64,000 bases of DNA from Phytophthora sp. 'mugwort' (GCA_033558025.1 JAUCEF010000012.1:1612001-1676000), one strand, 5' to 3'; shown: positions 1 through 10,610, numbered from the stretch's first letter. Notes: generated from the letters alone by a model not told the origin. Translations and numbers: made by a program.

Positions 1-1
1 G

Positions 2-175
2 AAGCGGGGGCTCATCTCGCGGTTCGTTGTCGAGGCGTGGAATGCTGTCAAGCCCGGCACAATCGTGAAGGGGTATGCGCGGGCGGGCGTGATACCAACA
101 GGCCCCCGTGACCAAGACGGCCGTTTCCGCGTGGCTGCCATCGTGGCGGATGCACCGCTAGTGCAAGACGACTAG
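2..175 (+). pseudogene. pogo/Tigger-like transposase, C-terminal tail
   Basis: An open frame of 57 codons runs in from the window edge and stops at TAG 173-175. It reads FVVEAWNAVKPGTIVKGYAR near its start, the pattern that closes DDE_1 (pogo/Tigger/CENP-B-like) transposases, where an AW..V....I...F/Y..AG(I/V) segment follows the catalytic core. The tail is rich in D, R and A. Only the C-terminus is in the window, so I cannot say whether the gene is intact upstream. The two pogo-like copies at 54.7 and 61.8 kb do not extend into a recognisable version of this tail, so it is probably a different family. Confidence 0.55.
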
Positions 176-628
176 ACAGATAAAAAGCTCTCAATACATG
201 GTCACTTGCATCTGAATTTTGCCTTCAGTAGTGTAGGGCATTTCATGCGAGGGAGTGTCACCTTCATTGCAACAGTGCAAGTTGTCTCTCTTTTGCATAC
301 CACTTTGATGTTCTTACGACTGTTGCAATGAATTCGTCCGTTTGTCTTACAGAATCCGATTTTTACGGTAGTACTCCCTCCGTTTCCTATTATTATTACT
401 TGGCGGGTTTACATAAACATGTTTAGCAAAAATTATTTCAGAAAATGCTGCAGTTTTACAGAATGCTCGTAAAAACAAATAAAAAAACGAACAGCGTCAC
501 CTATTCAAAGATGAAGTGTTCGTATTTAATCTCAATAAACGTTTTGGATTCACCTCAATCCAAAACCTCACAATTGTATTGAGGTTATTTGCTTTTCTGA
601 AATTGAGGTTTTGCCAGCTAAAACAAGA
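176..628. other. Non-coding stretch with a Tc1/mariner-type TIR-like block
   Basis: No gene is visible. At 372-412 the sequence TACTCCCTCCGTTTC is followed a few bases later by TTACTTGGCGGGTTT. An almost identical block occurs at 12156. The CTCCCTCCGT core is the classic end of Stowaway-type (Tc1/mariner) miniature elements, which insert at TA. I found no matching reverse-complement end nearby, so this is a single preserved end. Further right, around 540-615, TTGAGGTT-type words recur in both orientations and could fold weakly. Confidence 0.4.
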
Positions 629-701
629 GGACACGGCGGGAATCGAACCCGCGTCTTTCCGCACAAAAGGCGGTGCTCTTATCCAATTGAGCTACATGTC
701 C
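629..701 (-). tRNA. tRNA-Lys (UUU)-like gene
   Basis: The reverse complement gives a 73-nt cloverleaf. The acceptor stem GGACATG pairs with CGTGTCC (one G-T pair). The D arm is GCTC/GAGC around a TTGGAT loop, and the T arm GCGGG/CCCGC encloses TTCGATT. The anticodon loop CTTTTGT places TTT at positions 34-36, which predicts lysine. The anticodon stem has only four good pairs (CCGC/GCGG) with an A-A mismatch below, one base short of canonical. A T4 run follows within about ten bases, as expected for Pol III termination. It lies beside a mariner remnant and could be a tRNA-derived repeat head rather than a working gene. Confidence 0.65.
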
Positions 702-733
702 GAATCCCGCTTTCGATGTGGCAAAAAAGGTGT

Positions 734-1345
734 TTAATCTTCTGATAACAGCATGTGAATCGCTGCGACCTGCAACCGCCATACAACCTCCCTCTCCAGT
801 CTCTCCTGAGCTACTAAGAAGTGGTATGCAAGCCAATAAAGTACATCCTCGTCACACACATAGTTTCTGCCCAACAGACCAGCCCGCCGAAGCTTTGCCT
901 TACCAATGTGAGTGCGCTTGTAGGAGTTGTCGCCGAGGCACTGAATGATGGACTCCATCACCGTCTGGAACGATACGAACGTGTCGTCCAAAGTTGCGTC
1001 GGACAGTCTGTCGAATGCTGTGTAGCACGCTGCAATCAGCTCGTACGTGTTGCTTGGGCTCTCTTCATACTGGAGCGCCTGGATGGATGCAAAGAAACCG
1101 AGGTCGAGTATGTTACGGTCCGGGCTGTTAGGTGGCTGAACCTCCAGGCGAATGATCTACCCTTCTCGTGCGCATTCCGTGAGGATGGTTGGGTCGTCCG
1201 GTGGTACGTGGCACCGCGCTCCATCCTGCTGTACCACGGGCGGAACGCCGCGCAGAAACGGCGGGCACTTGCTCCTGATTGCAGGTATCACGTTCTTGAT
1301 CAGCAGTCTGGGTTCAAAAATCCACACCGCCTTCGGGTACAGCAG
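734..1345 (-). pseudogene. mariner-like transposase, C-terminal half, one in-frame stop
   Basis: Read on the minus strand, one frame gives FEPRLLIKNVIPAIRS, then VVQQDGARCHVP, VQPPNSPDRNILDLGFFASI, FVSFQTVMESIIQ and YKRTHIGKAKLRRAG. These are the second and third catalytic aspartate blocks (QQD..., NSPD...LDLG) and C-terminal tail of mariner-family transposases, in the form common in oomycetes. A single TAG at about 1167-1169 replaces the usual tryptophan after 'REG'; otherwise this half is open to the stop at 734. The N-terminal helix-turn-helix and the first Asp are missing, so the copy is 5'-truncated. It could not be active. Confidence 0.8.
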
Positions 1346-1362
1346 ACATAAGGCAACGCCGG

Positions 1363-1860
1363 CTAAGCGATCGGCAAATGGAGCCGGGAATTTGGCGTAT
1401 GGGCGTGAAAGTGGTGGAGACTGAAGCCAGTAATGGCCGAGCACGCCGGCGGCGGATTGTAAGACATCAGGATGAAGCCTTGAGCTTGTGGCCTTACCTT
1501 CGGGCCACAGGCGTCTCTTCCCGGCTGCGGTTCAACATGGCCGCGGGAAAGGAGCCTCGCTGACGGGTTGCCACCTCGCGATCGCTTGGATCTGCAGTCG
1601 TGAAGGTCACCAACGCTCCGGACGTCTCTTCCTTGTCGTGGTTCAACATGTCTGCGAGTAAGGACTCTTCCCCACTGACGGGCTTCTGCCTCGTGGTCGC
1701 TTGGGCCATTGGCAGCGAAGGGTGCCGACACAGGCAGTCCCCGCAATAAGGTGTGTAGTTGCCTACTCACCTACGAGGACTGTTATTGCTTGCGCCTGGG
1801 TTGCTTGCCATAAGGCAGCAACATGAAGGTCAATCAGGGCGTGCACCCAAGCCTTGACGC
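1363..1860. repeat. Two-copy degenerate direct repeat, no gene
   Basis: Two ~80-bp stretches resemble each other: about 1510-1590 and 1620-1707. Shared landmarks, in order, are GTCTCTTCC, GGTTCAACATG, TGACGGG and a segment ending GTCGCTTGG or GATCGCTTGG. On the minus strand each would encode a short Arg-rich repeat (RGHVEPQPGRD and RRHVEPRQGRD). I cannot assign it to a known family. It separates the mariner remnant from the 3' end of the LINE. Confidence 0.4.
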
Positions 1861-1894
1861 CGATGAGACTTGGTTATACTCGTGGAAGCGGATA

Positions 1895-3128
1895 TCATTG
1901 CGGTGCGTCCATAGGCAGCGAAGTACACAACTCACTATGTGGAAGACCGCAAAGAGGCTGTAACCAAAGTCCTATTTTTGGCTCGGGACGTGGGCATGAT
2001 GTCCGCGAAGTAGACCACAGTCGCCCACGCAATGGTAGACTCAAACCACCACTGGAACACTTCAAGCCATTCCGCCCATACTCTGCCACAAAATCACAAT
2101 ACCAAAAGAGATGGGAGACGGTTTCAATGGCTCCACACCCATGATGGCAGCGAGTCGTAGCGCCTTTGCTGCAACCTAAAGCCCACCCAAAGTGCGTTGT
2201 GCTGAATTCTGTACAGCAAGTCCGCGTTCACCGGTAGTACGTGCTTGTTCATCTTTAGGTCCCTGCCCCATACCTTTGCGGGAGGCGCTTGTTCAAGGGC
2301 AAGTGCAGTCGTTGGCGGGCCGGGTACCTTGTACTGAACCAGGAGCTTGCGTATTAACGACACCGTGAGATCAGCGACTTCATAGCCACTGAAGCTCCAA
2401 GCATGGAGTGCGCAGCCGTAGCGTGGCTTGGGGCGGGGTCCAATGGGCATGTTGGCCAACGGTCGTAACAGCCAGTCAATCTTAGTTAAGAAAGACCCAC
2501 AGAAGCTCACGCTGTTAGCACGCCCAGGCTGGTCATGCTCAAGGATGATTTTGGGATAGCTTGGCGGCTTGAAGCGGGTATCCACTAAGCTCAAACAAGT
2601 CAGATATCCGATAAACCTTTAAGCGAATAAGGTCTTGGACAATGCCCAGGCTTGCGGCTCGCAGAGTCTTGGGCGTCTTGGTTGTAGTCGTGATATCCAT
2701 ATTGTCCAGCAGCGGCATTGTCAACTTGTCAAACTTGGTCATGTGCGAGTGATCTTGGGGCGCAGTTTGGTTTTCCAAAGAAAGAGAACATGGTGCCAAT
2801 ACAAACCAAGCGGTCTCCATCGTCTTAGCCGTCGAGACACCACATGGTGAGGGCTGTTCCAGACCAGCGCGTACAGGATGTCAAAGTCGCGTCCCCAAGA
2901 TTTTATCAAGGAGTCAAACAGCGCAATGACTGGGGTGGCCCATGAGGGTATATCATCCGGTGGCTGGCGTACGGCGATGATCAGCTTGCAGAGCATGTGT
3001 AGTTGTTGTCCCTCGATCATCGTTTTCACAGGCGTTAGGCCGAGTCCTCCCATCTGAATGGGCAACGTCCACCAAGCTCGGGGCACGAAATTCGACGTAG
3101 AAGACTGGGTCATGAACCGTACTATCAT
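1895..3128 (-). pseudogene. LINE ORF2, post-RT and C-terminal Cys/His region
   Basis: Fragments at 3128-2739, 2820-2539 and 2594-2124 and a shifted frame below 2160 continue the ORF2 protein. The pieces contain VPRAWWTLPIQMGGLGLTPV, a conserved post-RT segment (W..P...GGLG), then LPVNADLLYRIQHNALWVGF. A final piece contains a 'H.GCG..ETVSHLFWYC'-like segment, as in the zf-RVT region at the end of many LINE proteins. Several frameshifts are present. Boundaries are approximate. Confidence 0.65.
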
Positions 3129-3372
3129 GTCCTGGACTTAATCTTGGAACCAGTTTCAGGTATTTAGCAGACACTGGCCGTGTAACAGAGAACCGGCAAA
3201 ATGATCTGTTGCAGGATGACCACTTGTCCTCGCAGAGTGCGTGCCCGGTACTTCCATAGTGAACACCTTGTTTGCATGTCTGCCAATATGTGCTGTAGCC
3301 GTGCCGCGTCTATGAGCTTGGGATCGTAGTATATACCAAGCAGTTTGGCCGAGTCGTTGTTCCCAACAACCT

Positions 3373-4607
3373 TTAGTCCCAATTGCTGTAGTCCCTCGCG
3401 GATGCTGTTTCACTGTTCCAGGTGTGGAACGGCAGCGCCACGGTCTTGTTCTTGTTCAACTCCATGCCCGATGCCTCACAAAAGAGATCCACCAAGTCCA
3501 GTAGCCGCTGAGTATCCCGCAGGTTTCTTAGTAGTCCAGTGCAGTCATCAGCAAAGCTGATAACTGTATGGACCACCGAGGAGTCTCCACACCGAAGTCC
3601 AGCATCCTTCATCTTGGCGAGAATTCAAGTTCAGCAAAGGTTTCACGTGAAGCACGAACAGACCCGGGGAGAGAGGGTCTCCTTGCCGCACGCCTCTCCC
3701 TAATTCAAAGGGCGAAAGTGGGCTACCGTTGAATAGTAGCGCCACCAAAGTTCCAGGAAACATCACGCGTACCCAGCGACGAAACACTTCGCCGAAGCGG
3801 AAGTGCTCGAGGATCATGTCAAGGGCATCTCACACCGCGCTGTCGAAGGCCTTAGCAAAGTCAAGCAAGATAGCACCAGCCACCGCGTCATCGTCTTCAT
3901 ACACTTTCATGAGTGCTTGAAGCCGCAGGTGAGCATGACGAATATCGCGCCCAGGCACGAAGCCATACTGGTCAGAGAATAGGAGACTATCTAAGACAGT
4001 TCCCAGACGGTATGACAGTATCTTGGGCCCCAGATTGGCATCGACGTTGACGAGGGTAATGGGTCTGTAGTTCCCAGGCTCTTTACGGTCTCCTTTCTTG
4101 TATAGCAAGCCGATTTGGCCACGACGCTGGAACTTGGACATCCTGCTCTTTTCCAGTTGAGCCGCGTAGACCATCTCCAGGATACGGCTCCAAAGCGGCG
4201 CATCAGTTAGGTAGTAGGCCAAGGGTAACCCATCGGGTCCTGGTGCCTTCCCCGACGACGTATGCTTGATAGCCCAGTAGAAGTCATTTGCTGTGAGTGG
4301 ACTGTCAAGATAGGCAGCTTGCTTCGGCGTCAGATGCTTGGTACGTGTGTTCAATGATCTGGGCTAGCTTGATTCGATCCCATTTCGGCTTGTCATGATG
4401 GAACTCCCTTGAAGGTGAACGATAGATCCTGGACCAAAACTGGTTGAATTCCTGGCACATGACTTCCAACTCCTCCGGCGAATTGACAGGAATCGGAGTG
4501 TTGTGCAGGATCTGAGGCGGTCGGAAGAAGTCCTTGGTACCTTGCTCAGAATCATGGAGGTCGGAAGCAAACTTCTTCTTCGATGCGTAAAACGTTTTCA
4601 CCTTCAT
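3373..4607 (-). pseudogene. LINE ORF2, reverse transcriptase domain
   Basis: Minus-strand pieces at 4607-4305, 4354-3830, 3817-3548 and 3612-3373 cover the reverse transcriptase. Visible motifs in order are SSGKAPGPDGLPLAYY, KKGDRKEPGNYRPITLVNVD, QYGFVPGRDIRHAHL, ILLDFAKAFDSAV (motif A, catalytic Asp), GVRQGDPLSPGLFVLHV (motif B) and VISFADDCTGLL (motif C, FADD in place of YADD). This is the standard order of the LINE polymerase. At least three frame changes break it. The domain copies RNA into DNA at the nicked target; this copy cannot. Confidence 0.9.
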
Positions 4608-5072
4608 CTTGATCTCCAGTAGTACCCTCTTTTCAGTCAGCCGCCGGCGTTGATCATCGGTAGGCTCCGTCGCTTGGCGGTGCAGCAGATCATTGATTTC
4701 CAGGTGCAGTTCCTCAAGTTCGCGCTGGCGAGCATTCTTCCGGGATTCAAATAACTCGTGCAGGAAGATGTTGTCGGGACGCTTGTGCTCGTCGAGTAGT
4801 CAGCCGGGTTGTAGTGGGAGTCCGTTGGTGCATGGAGCATGTCTGCCAACTTGATCAGCGATTCTTGGAGATACCGCTGCGCTTCAGGAAGCTGGATGAC
4901 CCATTCTGGGCAGCGCCAGGGGGGTCTATTAGCCGGCCGAAAGACAGCAGATCCGAGTCGAAAGTCGATGCCGCAGTGGTCACCCATATTGGAGTGATTG
5001 CGAAAGTCGTGCAGAATGTCCTGCATGGCCGAGTGGAAGAGCTGGGACCTTAGCATCACGTAGTCTAACCTT

Positions 5073-5133
5073 GAGCTGGAGTTGGGGCTGGTGAACTCGA
5101 CGAGCGTGAGTTCACCGACCCCAATTCCAGCTC
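5073..5133. repeat. 26-bp-arm palindrome inside the LINE
   Basis: Arms 5073-5098 and 5108-5133 are reverse complements with about three mismatches, separated by a 9-base loop (GACGAGCGT). Both arms carry GGTGAACTC/GAGTTCACC next to the loop. It falls where the endonuclease frame breaks, so it may be an inverted duplication that disrupted the open reading frame. Confidence 0.75.
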
Positions 5134-5590
5134 ACCGTGTTGAAGTCGCCCATGACAATGTGCATCGCATCATCGTCGAATTCTCTTGGAAGGTGAATAA
5201 AGAAGGTTGGTCGCTTCGGGCCTTTAACAGGGGCATCCACCACATGAATGTACGTCTCGAGTCCAAAGTGCCTCGTAGTAGAAAGTACCGATCCATCATA
5301 TCAGCCGAGCTAACATGACCGAGGGTAACGTCTTGGATATCTTGAACAGGACATGTCGGCGTGAGTAGTAAGCCCACACCAGCGTGCCGTGTGTATGTTG
5401 TCATATGTTCTTGCGACCAAAAGCTGGAATTAAACCGCGAGGGTTGCTTCCAGATCTGTTTCAAGCGCTTGTAGTTGTAGGGCCCGGTGAAGCACGTCTC
5501 CTCAAGACCGATCATGTGAAAGGTCTTAGAGAAGTACTGCAGCGAGCTCCTTGAGGTCCGGTTCTTGCCGTTAGTGTTCTGCGAGAACCC
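5132..5590 (-). pseudogene. LINE ORF2, endonuclease-domain fragment
   Basis: The minus frame carries MIGLEETCFTGPYNYK, then HAGVGLLLTP and DRYFLLRGTL, followed in shifted frames by a segment reading like 'F...GDFN'. The pattern 'I.L.ET....... GVG.L' is that of the exonuclease-endonuclease-phosphatase fold of LINE ORF2 proteins, which nicks target DNA. The downstream part is interrupted by the palindrome at 5073-5133 and by frameshifts. Catalytic residues cannot all be placed, and the fragment is inactive. Confidence 0.6.
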
Positions 5591-5833
5591 TCTCAGGGCC
5601 TAATTCCCATTAGAGAGAAGGGCTACCCGAGTTGGCTACTGCCGAAGCCGCTTGATGGAGATCAGCGATGAATTGGCGTAGGTCGTCCTGCAACGGGCCA
5701 TCAAGGAGTCGAGCTGCCAACGGCGAGGTTATCAGATCGTCCCAGAGGTGCCACATCGGATGGGGCAGCGTAGTAGCTTCTTGTTGGATTAGAGCGCAGA
5801 CCTTGATCGGATCCATATAGATGCTTGGAGCAA

Positions 5834-6388
5834 TCACTTTCCACGCAAGATCAAACCCGGCTGTCGCGTTTGGAGACAGAACTCGTTTGGGGTAGAGCAA
5901 AGGCTCTGCAGCACAACTTTTGGGCTTAGGTCATCGGCGTCCAGGAAGAGTTCGGCCAACTTGTTCTTGAGCGAGTAGTCCTTCGCCGAGCCGTCGAGCT
6001 TCGTGGAGATCATTCGGAGCACTGCGTGGCCGAACGTCTTGCTGCGAAGATGCTGGTAGTTACCGGGAGCCGAGGTGTCCAATAAATATCGATGGACACT
6101 AGGCTGGGCTTGGATCCCGTACAAGCTGTTATCGGCATCTGAGGTGTCCGAGAAATCCGTCAGATACGATTTGATGACGTCGCTGAGGTCATTGAGGGTG
6201 ATCGTCTCTGCAGGGTACTTGATCGCAGCGCTGGTGAGTATCCTTTCGGCAGGCTTGGACAGCTTGACATACGAGGCAATCGGGGAGGGCGGGATCTGAG
6301 TACTGTCCCATGGAGTCATATCCTGATCAGGTGGGACATTGCCATCATCTCCCTCACTCAGCCACTCATACTGGTTGGCGGATGCCAA
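5834..6388 (-). pseudogene. LINE ORF1-like protein, N-terminal part
   Basis: This is a 184-codon open frame beginning MASANQYEWLSEGDDGN. It is acidic and Pro/Ser-rich at the N-terminus and then helical-looking, with repeated L..L.D patterns. The protein continues in another frame at 5900-5610 (LAWKVIAPSIYMDP onwards), so one frameshift separates the two parts. It sits directly upstream of the endonuclease fragment in the correct order and strand for a LINE first open reading frame. No zinc knuckle or RRM could be recognised, so the assignment rests on position. Confidence 0.45.
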
Positions 6389-6479
6389 TACTGGATAGCC
6401 AGTCTGGGACGGGGGTAGTAAAAAAATAAAAAAGTACAGGCAGGCTCACCAGCGAAGAAGCGACAAAAAAGGAATGACG

Positions 6480-7350
6480 AGGCAATCGTGCAAGCTAAGG
6501 AAGATCGCCGAGCAGTGAGAGAGGCAAGAGCAGCGCGACAGAGTGGTCCTCGTGAGGAGCAGGAGGTCCCAGCCATCACGGCGACTGGTACAACTAGTAC
6601 TCGTGGGGTTTACGGCAGTGAAGCATCCGAGAAATCGGCAGGCAACAGCACGCAGGGATCAAAGAGGAACCACGGCTATTGCAACGGAGGACAGTGAACC
6701 AGATACAGCGCGTACATTACGAGGACGTGGTAAACTCAAGGAGCGTACGAAACACTCGCGACATGGAGTGGAGCAGGCCTATGGAGCAGTGCATGAGCGC
6801 GGACGGAGACGACAACGCAACAAGGCAGGCAGGTACGAGCTGCAGTATAAGTGGAGTACTGAACGACACCAGAGGCACCACTACAGCGAGAGTGGCTGCG
6901 CATCAGAGAATACGAGGCATTACTGGACTGCGGCAAGCTTGTCCTCGAGCTTGGTGGGGATGGCGAGTAGGCAGACGTGGCGTCAGCTACACCAGCTATC
7001 CTGACCCCAAGCGAGTGACTGCGGATCTTACGAATGACATTGAGGTGGGTGAGCGACTGCTGGACGGACGAAATGAGCTACAAGGTGGGGGCACCGGAGA
7101 CGCGCAACCAGGAAGACGAGAGCGAGTGAACTGACAAGAGACGCACCGGGAACGAGCAACCAGATACGAGATCTTGAGCCCAGGGGCGCAGTAGTTAGGT
7201 GGTAGGCTAGGCAGTAGACTAGGCGCGGGGAGTTTGTAGGAGAGGGCTGCCGGGCGATCGTCCGAGCGCCTCTCAGTTACGATTTGGCGGGATTCAGATC
7301 AAATAAAGTGACACTGAGTTTTACGACCAAAACCAACTGTCAAGGTGAGC
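6480..7350 (+). other. Possible retroelement 3' end, unassigned
   Basis: Plus-strand fragments are Arg/Gln/Glu-rich (for example VEQAYGAVHERGRRRQRNKA, then YELQYKW and EYEALLDCGKLVLELGG in shifted frames). This could be the chromodomain-like or linker end of a retroelement polyprotein. It is followed by about 200 bp without coding signal that ends with AATAAAG at 7299-7305 and ACTGTCA near 7340, which would fit a 3' LTR. I found no second LTR, so this is a weak call. Confidence 0.25.
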
Positions 7351-7639
7351 GGAACTAGGATATCGAGTATCAGGCGGATGTGCGGGGCGGTCAGTGGTAG
7401 GGCGGTGGCCGTCCGTCACCGCCGTCGCGAGAGGCCGCCTGGGTCCTCGCGGCGTTTCCTGAGCCTGCTATCGTCGCCGCGACGTGAGCTACCTGAGTGA
7501 GCTTCCGGCCCCGACGCCCGGTCGGACCGTAACAGCCGACTGTCCGTGGGCAGCGACGAAGGCAGCAAGTAGTATAGTGGTGTCGGCTCTGCCGCAAGTC
7601 GCTGCCGAGTGAGCGCCACGAGCGGCGAGTTCGGTGGGC

Positions 7640-9220
7640 GGGTCAGAATGACAACAATAAAACGGTGGCCAAGACGAAGAAGACCTCTAGGAAGAAGACA
7701 GCTGAGCATACGACAACTAACGTGGAGATATCAGAGGCGCGGGCCCGTCGATATTGTGCGGCGCGCAATTACTGCAGGGTAAAAGATACAGCTGCTCAAG
7801 CGGCGTCGGATGCTAAGGAAACGGCGGTCAACGAGGAGACGAAGGAGACGGCGTCGGTAGGGCATCGGAGAAGCAGAAGGCGGTGGGGAAGCAAAATGCG
7901 GCAAGCAAGAAAAGGCCGCCGCTGCTTCCTCTTCCAAACCGCCGTCACCGTTCTCGTCTGTGTCAAATGAAGTGGAGAGCTTCATGTTGGTAGCTACGAG
8001 GCTCAGAAGTAGCTGCGCGCGAGGGCCGGATGAAGGAAAACGAAACCGTCGGTGTCGCACTTGGCAAGAAGACATCTACGAAAATGAAGAGCTGACTAGG
8101 TACGCTAAGATGCCGATATCCAACGTATGCATGAGTTGGTGGAGTCTTGTTTATATAATGACAACATAAGCTAACCTGCGACAAATGACGCCGCTGGTGC
8201 TGATTCACCGGCAACACGTGCCTCGGTACCTGATTGTGTTATTGATGGCCAAATTTAATGAAAGGAGGTGCTGATGAGTGCACGGGTCTTAAATTTGACG
8301 AAGACCATGGCCTGAGCGAGAAACCATAAGTTAAAGATAATAACGATGACTGGAATGGCGACTGGAACATCGGGGGTTTCACTGATGATGGCCCAGGCGA
8401 CGGACCGAGTAGTCTCTGGGCATCTACTGCTAGGGACATCAAGTCATTCTGGTCTATAAAAGACCTGCGCTAGGAGTATGGTGTGTGGTGGTGAATTATT
8501 ATCATTAGTTACGGTATTTTTAACGTAAATACTAACGTAATGATGCCGTTGTAGGCAGAAGCAAGTTTGGTCCAGATCCGGAATATGCTGAGTTTTGTGA
8601 TGGTCCTTACGGAGTAAGTGCCAGTGTGCTGAAGATTGCGGCTGACCCCTGACGCTCCTATTCTACTCCACGCCGCTTAAATTATGGAGACAAATTGCTG
8701 TTAATAGCTATCACAACTCAAACAATTCCTCTGCGTGTACGTCCGCAATAGCGTGGAAGTGGCGGAGAGGCTAAAGAACTGGGGTACAATCGCAGTCGAT
8801 TAGCTGGTTTTTGTTTTGATGCTGCTGAGCCATGGGAGGTACCTTAAGTCATGTCATTGCTCATCGGGCACATACTGGTCCCCATCCGCAAGTGTATGGG
8901 TTTCCACTGGTCTACGATAGTGTGGTGTATGCTCGCAAACCAGCGCCGGTTTGAACTCTTCGGGGCGATGCACCGCTATCCCGTATCATGGGTTACCTGC
9001 ACATCTCCAGCAGCAGGTGGCCCCAAGCAAAGCTCGACTGCGCGGGGAAAATACGACCTGTTGTTTGACGTTTTACAGCGTACATTTGCCTGCGTTACCC
9101 CCCACCCAGTCATCGCTTCGACAAAGCCACCCGTCGCGATCGCGCTTCAACCCCATGAGCCAATTCAACAAGCACAAGCCGTAAAAGCGGTGGACCTAGG
9201 TATTCGTTGCTGCGTGTGTT
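7640..9220 (+). pseudogene. piggyBac-like transposase relic
   Basis: An ordered set of plus-strand fragments looks like a decayed piggyBac-derived (DDE_Tnp_1_7) protein. A Lys/Arg-rich N-terminus begins MAKTKKTSRKKTAEH (7665). An acidic stretch DDWNGDWNIGGFTDDGPGDG lies near 8345. FGPDPEYAEFCDGPYGVSAS follows near 8565. Further blocks are GHILVPIRKCMGFHWSTIV and DVLQRTFACV (8860-9110), then FNPMSQFNKHKP in another frame near 9150. The last two match the order DVLQRTF ... P..QFNKDKP seen in this family. Many stops and frameshifts are present. The DDD catalytic residues downstream are absent, so the copy is 3'-truncated near 9200. Confidence 0.5.
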
Positions 9221-9372
9221 AGGACCGCATAGGGCATGATGTGTGTGTTGCTGCGTTAAAGCCGCAGGCGTTTTTGGTATACGTCCTTATGTTGGACTGT
9301 GACAAACATAGTGTGCACGTGTACAGGTCTTAGGCTAACGTATGCTGCTTGTGCTTCTTTAGTTTTAAGTGT

Positions 9373-9429
9373 GCAGACAAGCTTTAGTTACGTAATTCTA
9401 AGTGAATTACGTAACTAAAGCTCGTCTGC
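9373..9429. repeat. Short hairpin related to the neighbouring foldback
   Basis: Arms 9373-9398 and 9404-9429 (GCAGACRAGCTTTAGTTACG and its complement) flank a 5-base loop. The arm sequence is the same as the inner 26 bases of the larger foldback 13 bp to the right, so this is a partial extra copy. Confidence 0.85.
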
Positions 9430-9441
9430 TCACTTACGTAA

Positions 9442-9639
9442 GCAAAGTGCTGCGGCTTCTTCACTGTTGCTGTCCCTCGGCACGGCTGCGTGCAGACGAG
9501 CTTTAGTTACGTAATTCTCTTAGTATTCACTTAGTATTCACTTAGTTACGTAGTATTCACAGTGAATTACGTAACTAAAGCTCGTCTGCACGCACCCGTG
9601 CCGAGGGACAGCAACAGCGAAGAAGCCGCAGCACTTTGC
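9442..9639. mobile_element. Foldback / MITE-like element with 78-bp arms
   Basis: Left arm 9442-9519 and right arm 9562-9639 are reverse complements with only about two to three mismatches over 78 bp. The arms start GCAAAGTGCTGCGGCTTCTT. The short centre (9520-9561) contains three tandem versions of a TTAGTATTCAC word. There is no coding capacity. It could be a foldback element or a MITE; no convincing target-site duplication was found. If transcribed it would give a near-perfect 78-bp double strand. Between this element and 9700 there is a C9 run at 9663-9671 and nothing else recognisable. Confidence 0.85.
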
Positions 9640-9699
9640 AACATGTATGTGGTATAATCCGTCCCCCCCCCAACGTTCCCCTGGCGTCTAGTGACCACT

Positions 9700-10290
9700 A
9701 GTCGGTTTTATACGTTTACCAAGCTTGCTGTGGAACTACTACATCCGCGGATGCATCTTACAGGCACGATTCAGACGGACCCGACTGGCGACGCCATGAA
9801 TGTGATCACGACAAAGAAGCCCATGGTTTGACAATCGGTATGCTGATCCTCTCGATGCCCGGTCTCTGAGCTCCGAATAGGACCGGAGTTTTTTTTTTGC
9901 GTACCTTATCGGGAGGGTTTCCATTCAGCTCCTGGCAGCGGGTTGTCTGCGATGATGGCTCAGAGTCGTCGAACGGCATGTACCCATCGAATCGTAGCCG
10001 TTGCGAGGTGCCGGCTGTATTAATTGACGTCGTGGAGACCAAACGGTCCGTCGGGAGTTGGGACTCGTCGTCATCTTCGTTTTCGTCTTATAGGTAACAA
10101 AGACTGATTTGGCTTCGTCGATATCCTTACGCTCTCTCGCGAGGCCGACTGCACAGGACGATTATGATGTATGTTTGCCGTTCCCGTAGGCTTGTGAAAA
10201 CCACACCAGGCCCTTGAACTTGCAACGCAAACTCTCAATTTCGCGCTCGACCCAGTGTGCGCCTTTGGCCGCTTCGTAACGAGCAGCTAC
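9700..10290 (-). pseudogene. Relic of an oomycete DUF6818-like protein
   Basis: On the minus strand, 10290-10160 reads EAAKGAHWVEREIESLRCKF, then KGLVWFSQAYGNGK. In shifted frame it continues GLARERKDIDEAKSVF. This resembles a repeated oomycete gene family with the pattern W..R..ESL..KFK.L....KPTG.G...... A...K..I..., which I associate with the DUF6818 label. The usual KPTG is SQAYG here. The rest (down to 9739) is Arg/Ser-rich and broken by stops. The match is short and the name uncertain. Confidence 0.4.
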
Positions 10291-10610
10291 TGATCCCGTA
10301 TTTATGTGCCTTGTGGCAGCACTTCTTAATAAGTGACAGTAGGTGCATTAGCTCTGGGAGCGAGCTGTTCAAGCTGTTCATAGCGCATGCTTGCTTTTTC
10401 TCATGCGAGTCTACCCATGATCACATGCACAAATGGTGCTAGTAAATCTACACCAGGAAGAGTGCGTGAGAATGTTTGAGAGGTAGAAATGAGGAGGAAA
10501 GTGTATATTTTTTTATGTTGGTTCGGGCGGCAACTTGAAAAGTGATTCAAATTTTTGGTGGCTCTAAGCTTCGTGTCTATTTAGCGCGTAAACATCCGCG
10601 GTAATAACGA

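Larger units (their letters stand above)
1860..6440 (-). mobile_element. Non-LTR retrotransposon (LINE, endonuclease type), inactivated
   Basis: About 4.6 kb of minus-strand coding fragments follow the order expected of an L1-like LINE: an ORF1-like protein (6388 downwards), an exonuclease/endonuclease/phosphatase-type domain (5590-5132), a linker, reverse transcriptase (4607-3373) and a C-terminal region with a Cys/His cluster (3128-1895). The second open reading frame changes frame at least six times, so the copy is dead. No clear poly-A tail or target-site duplication was found; the 5' boundary is placed near the A-rich tract at 6420-6450. No RNase H domain was recognised. Confidence 0.8.
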
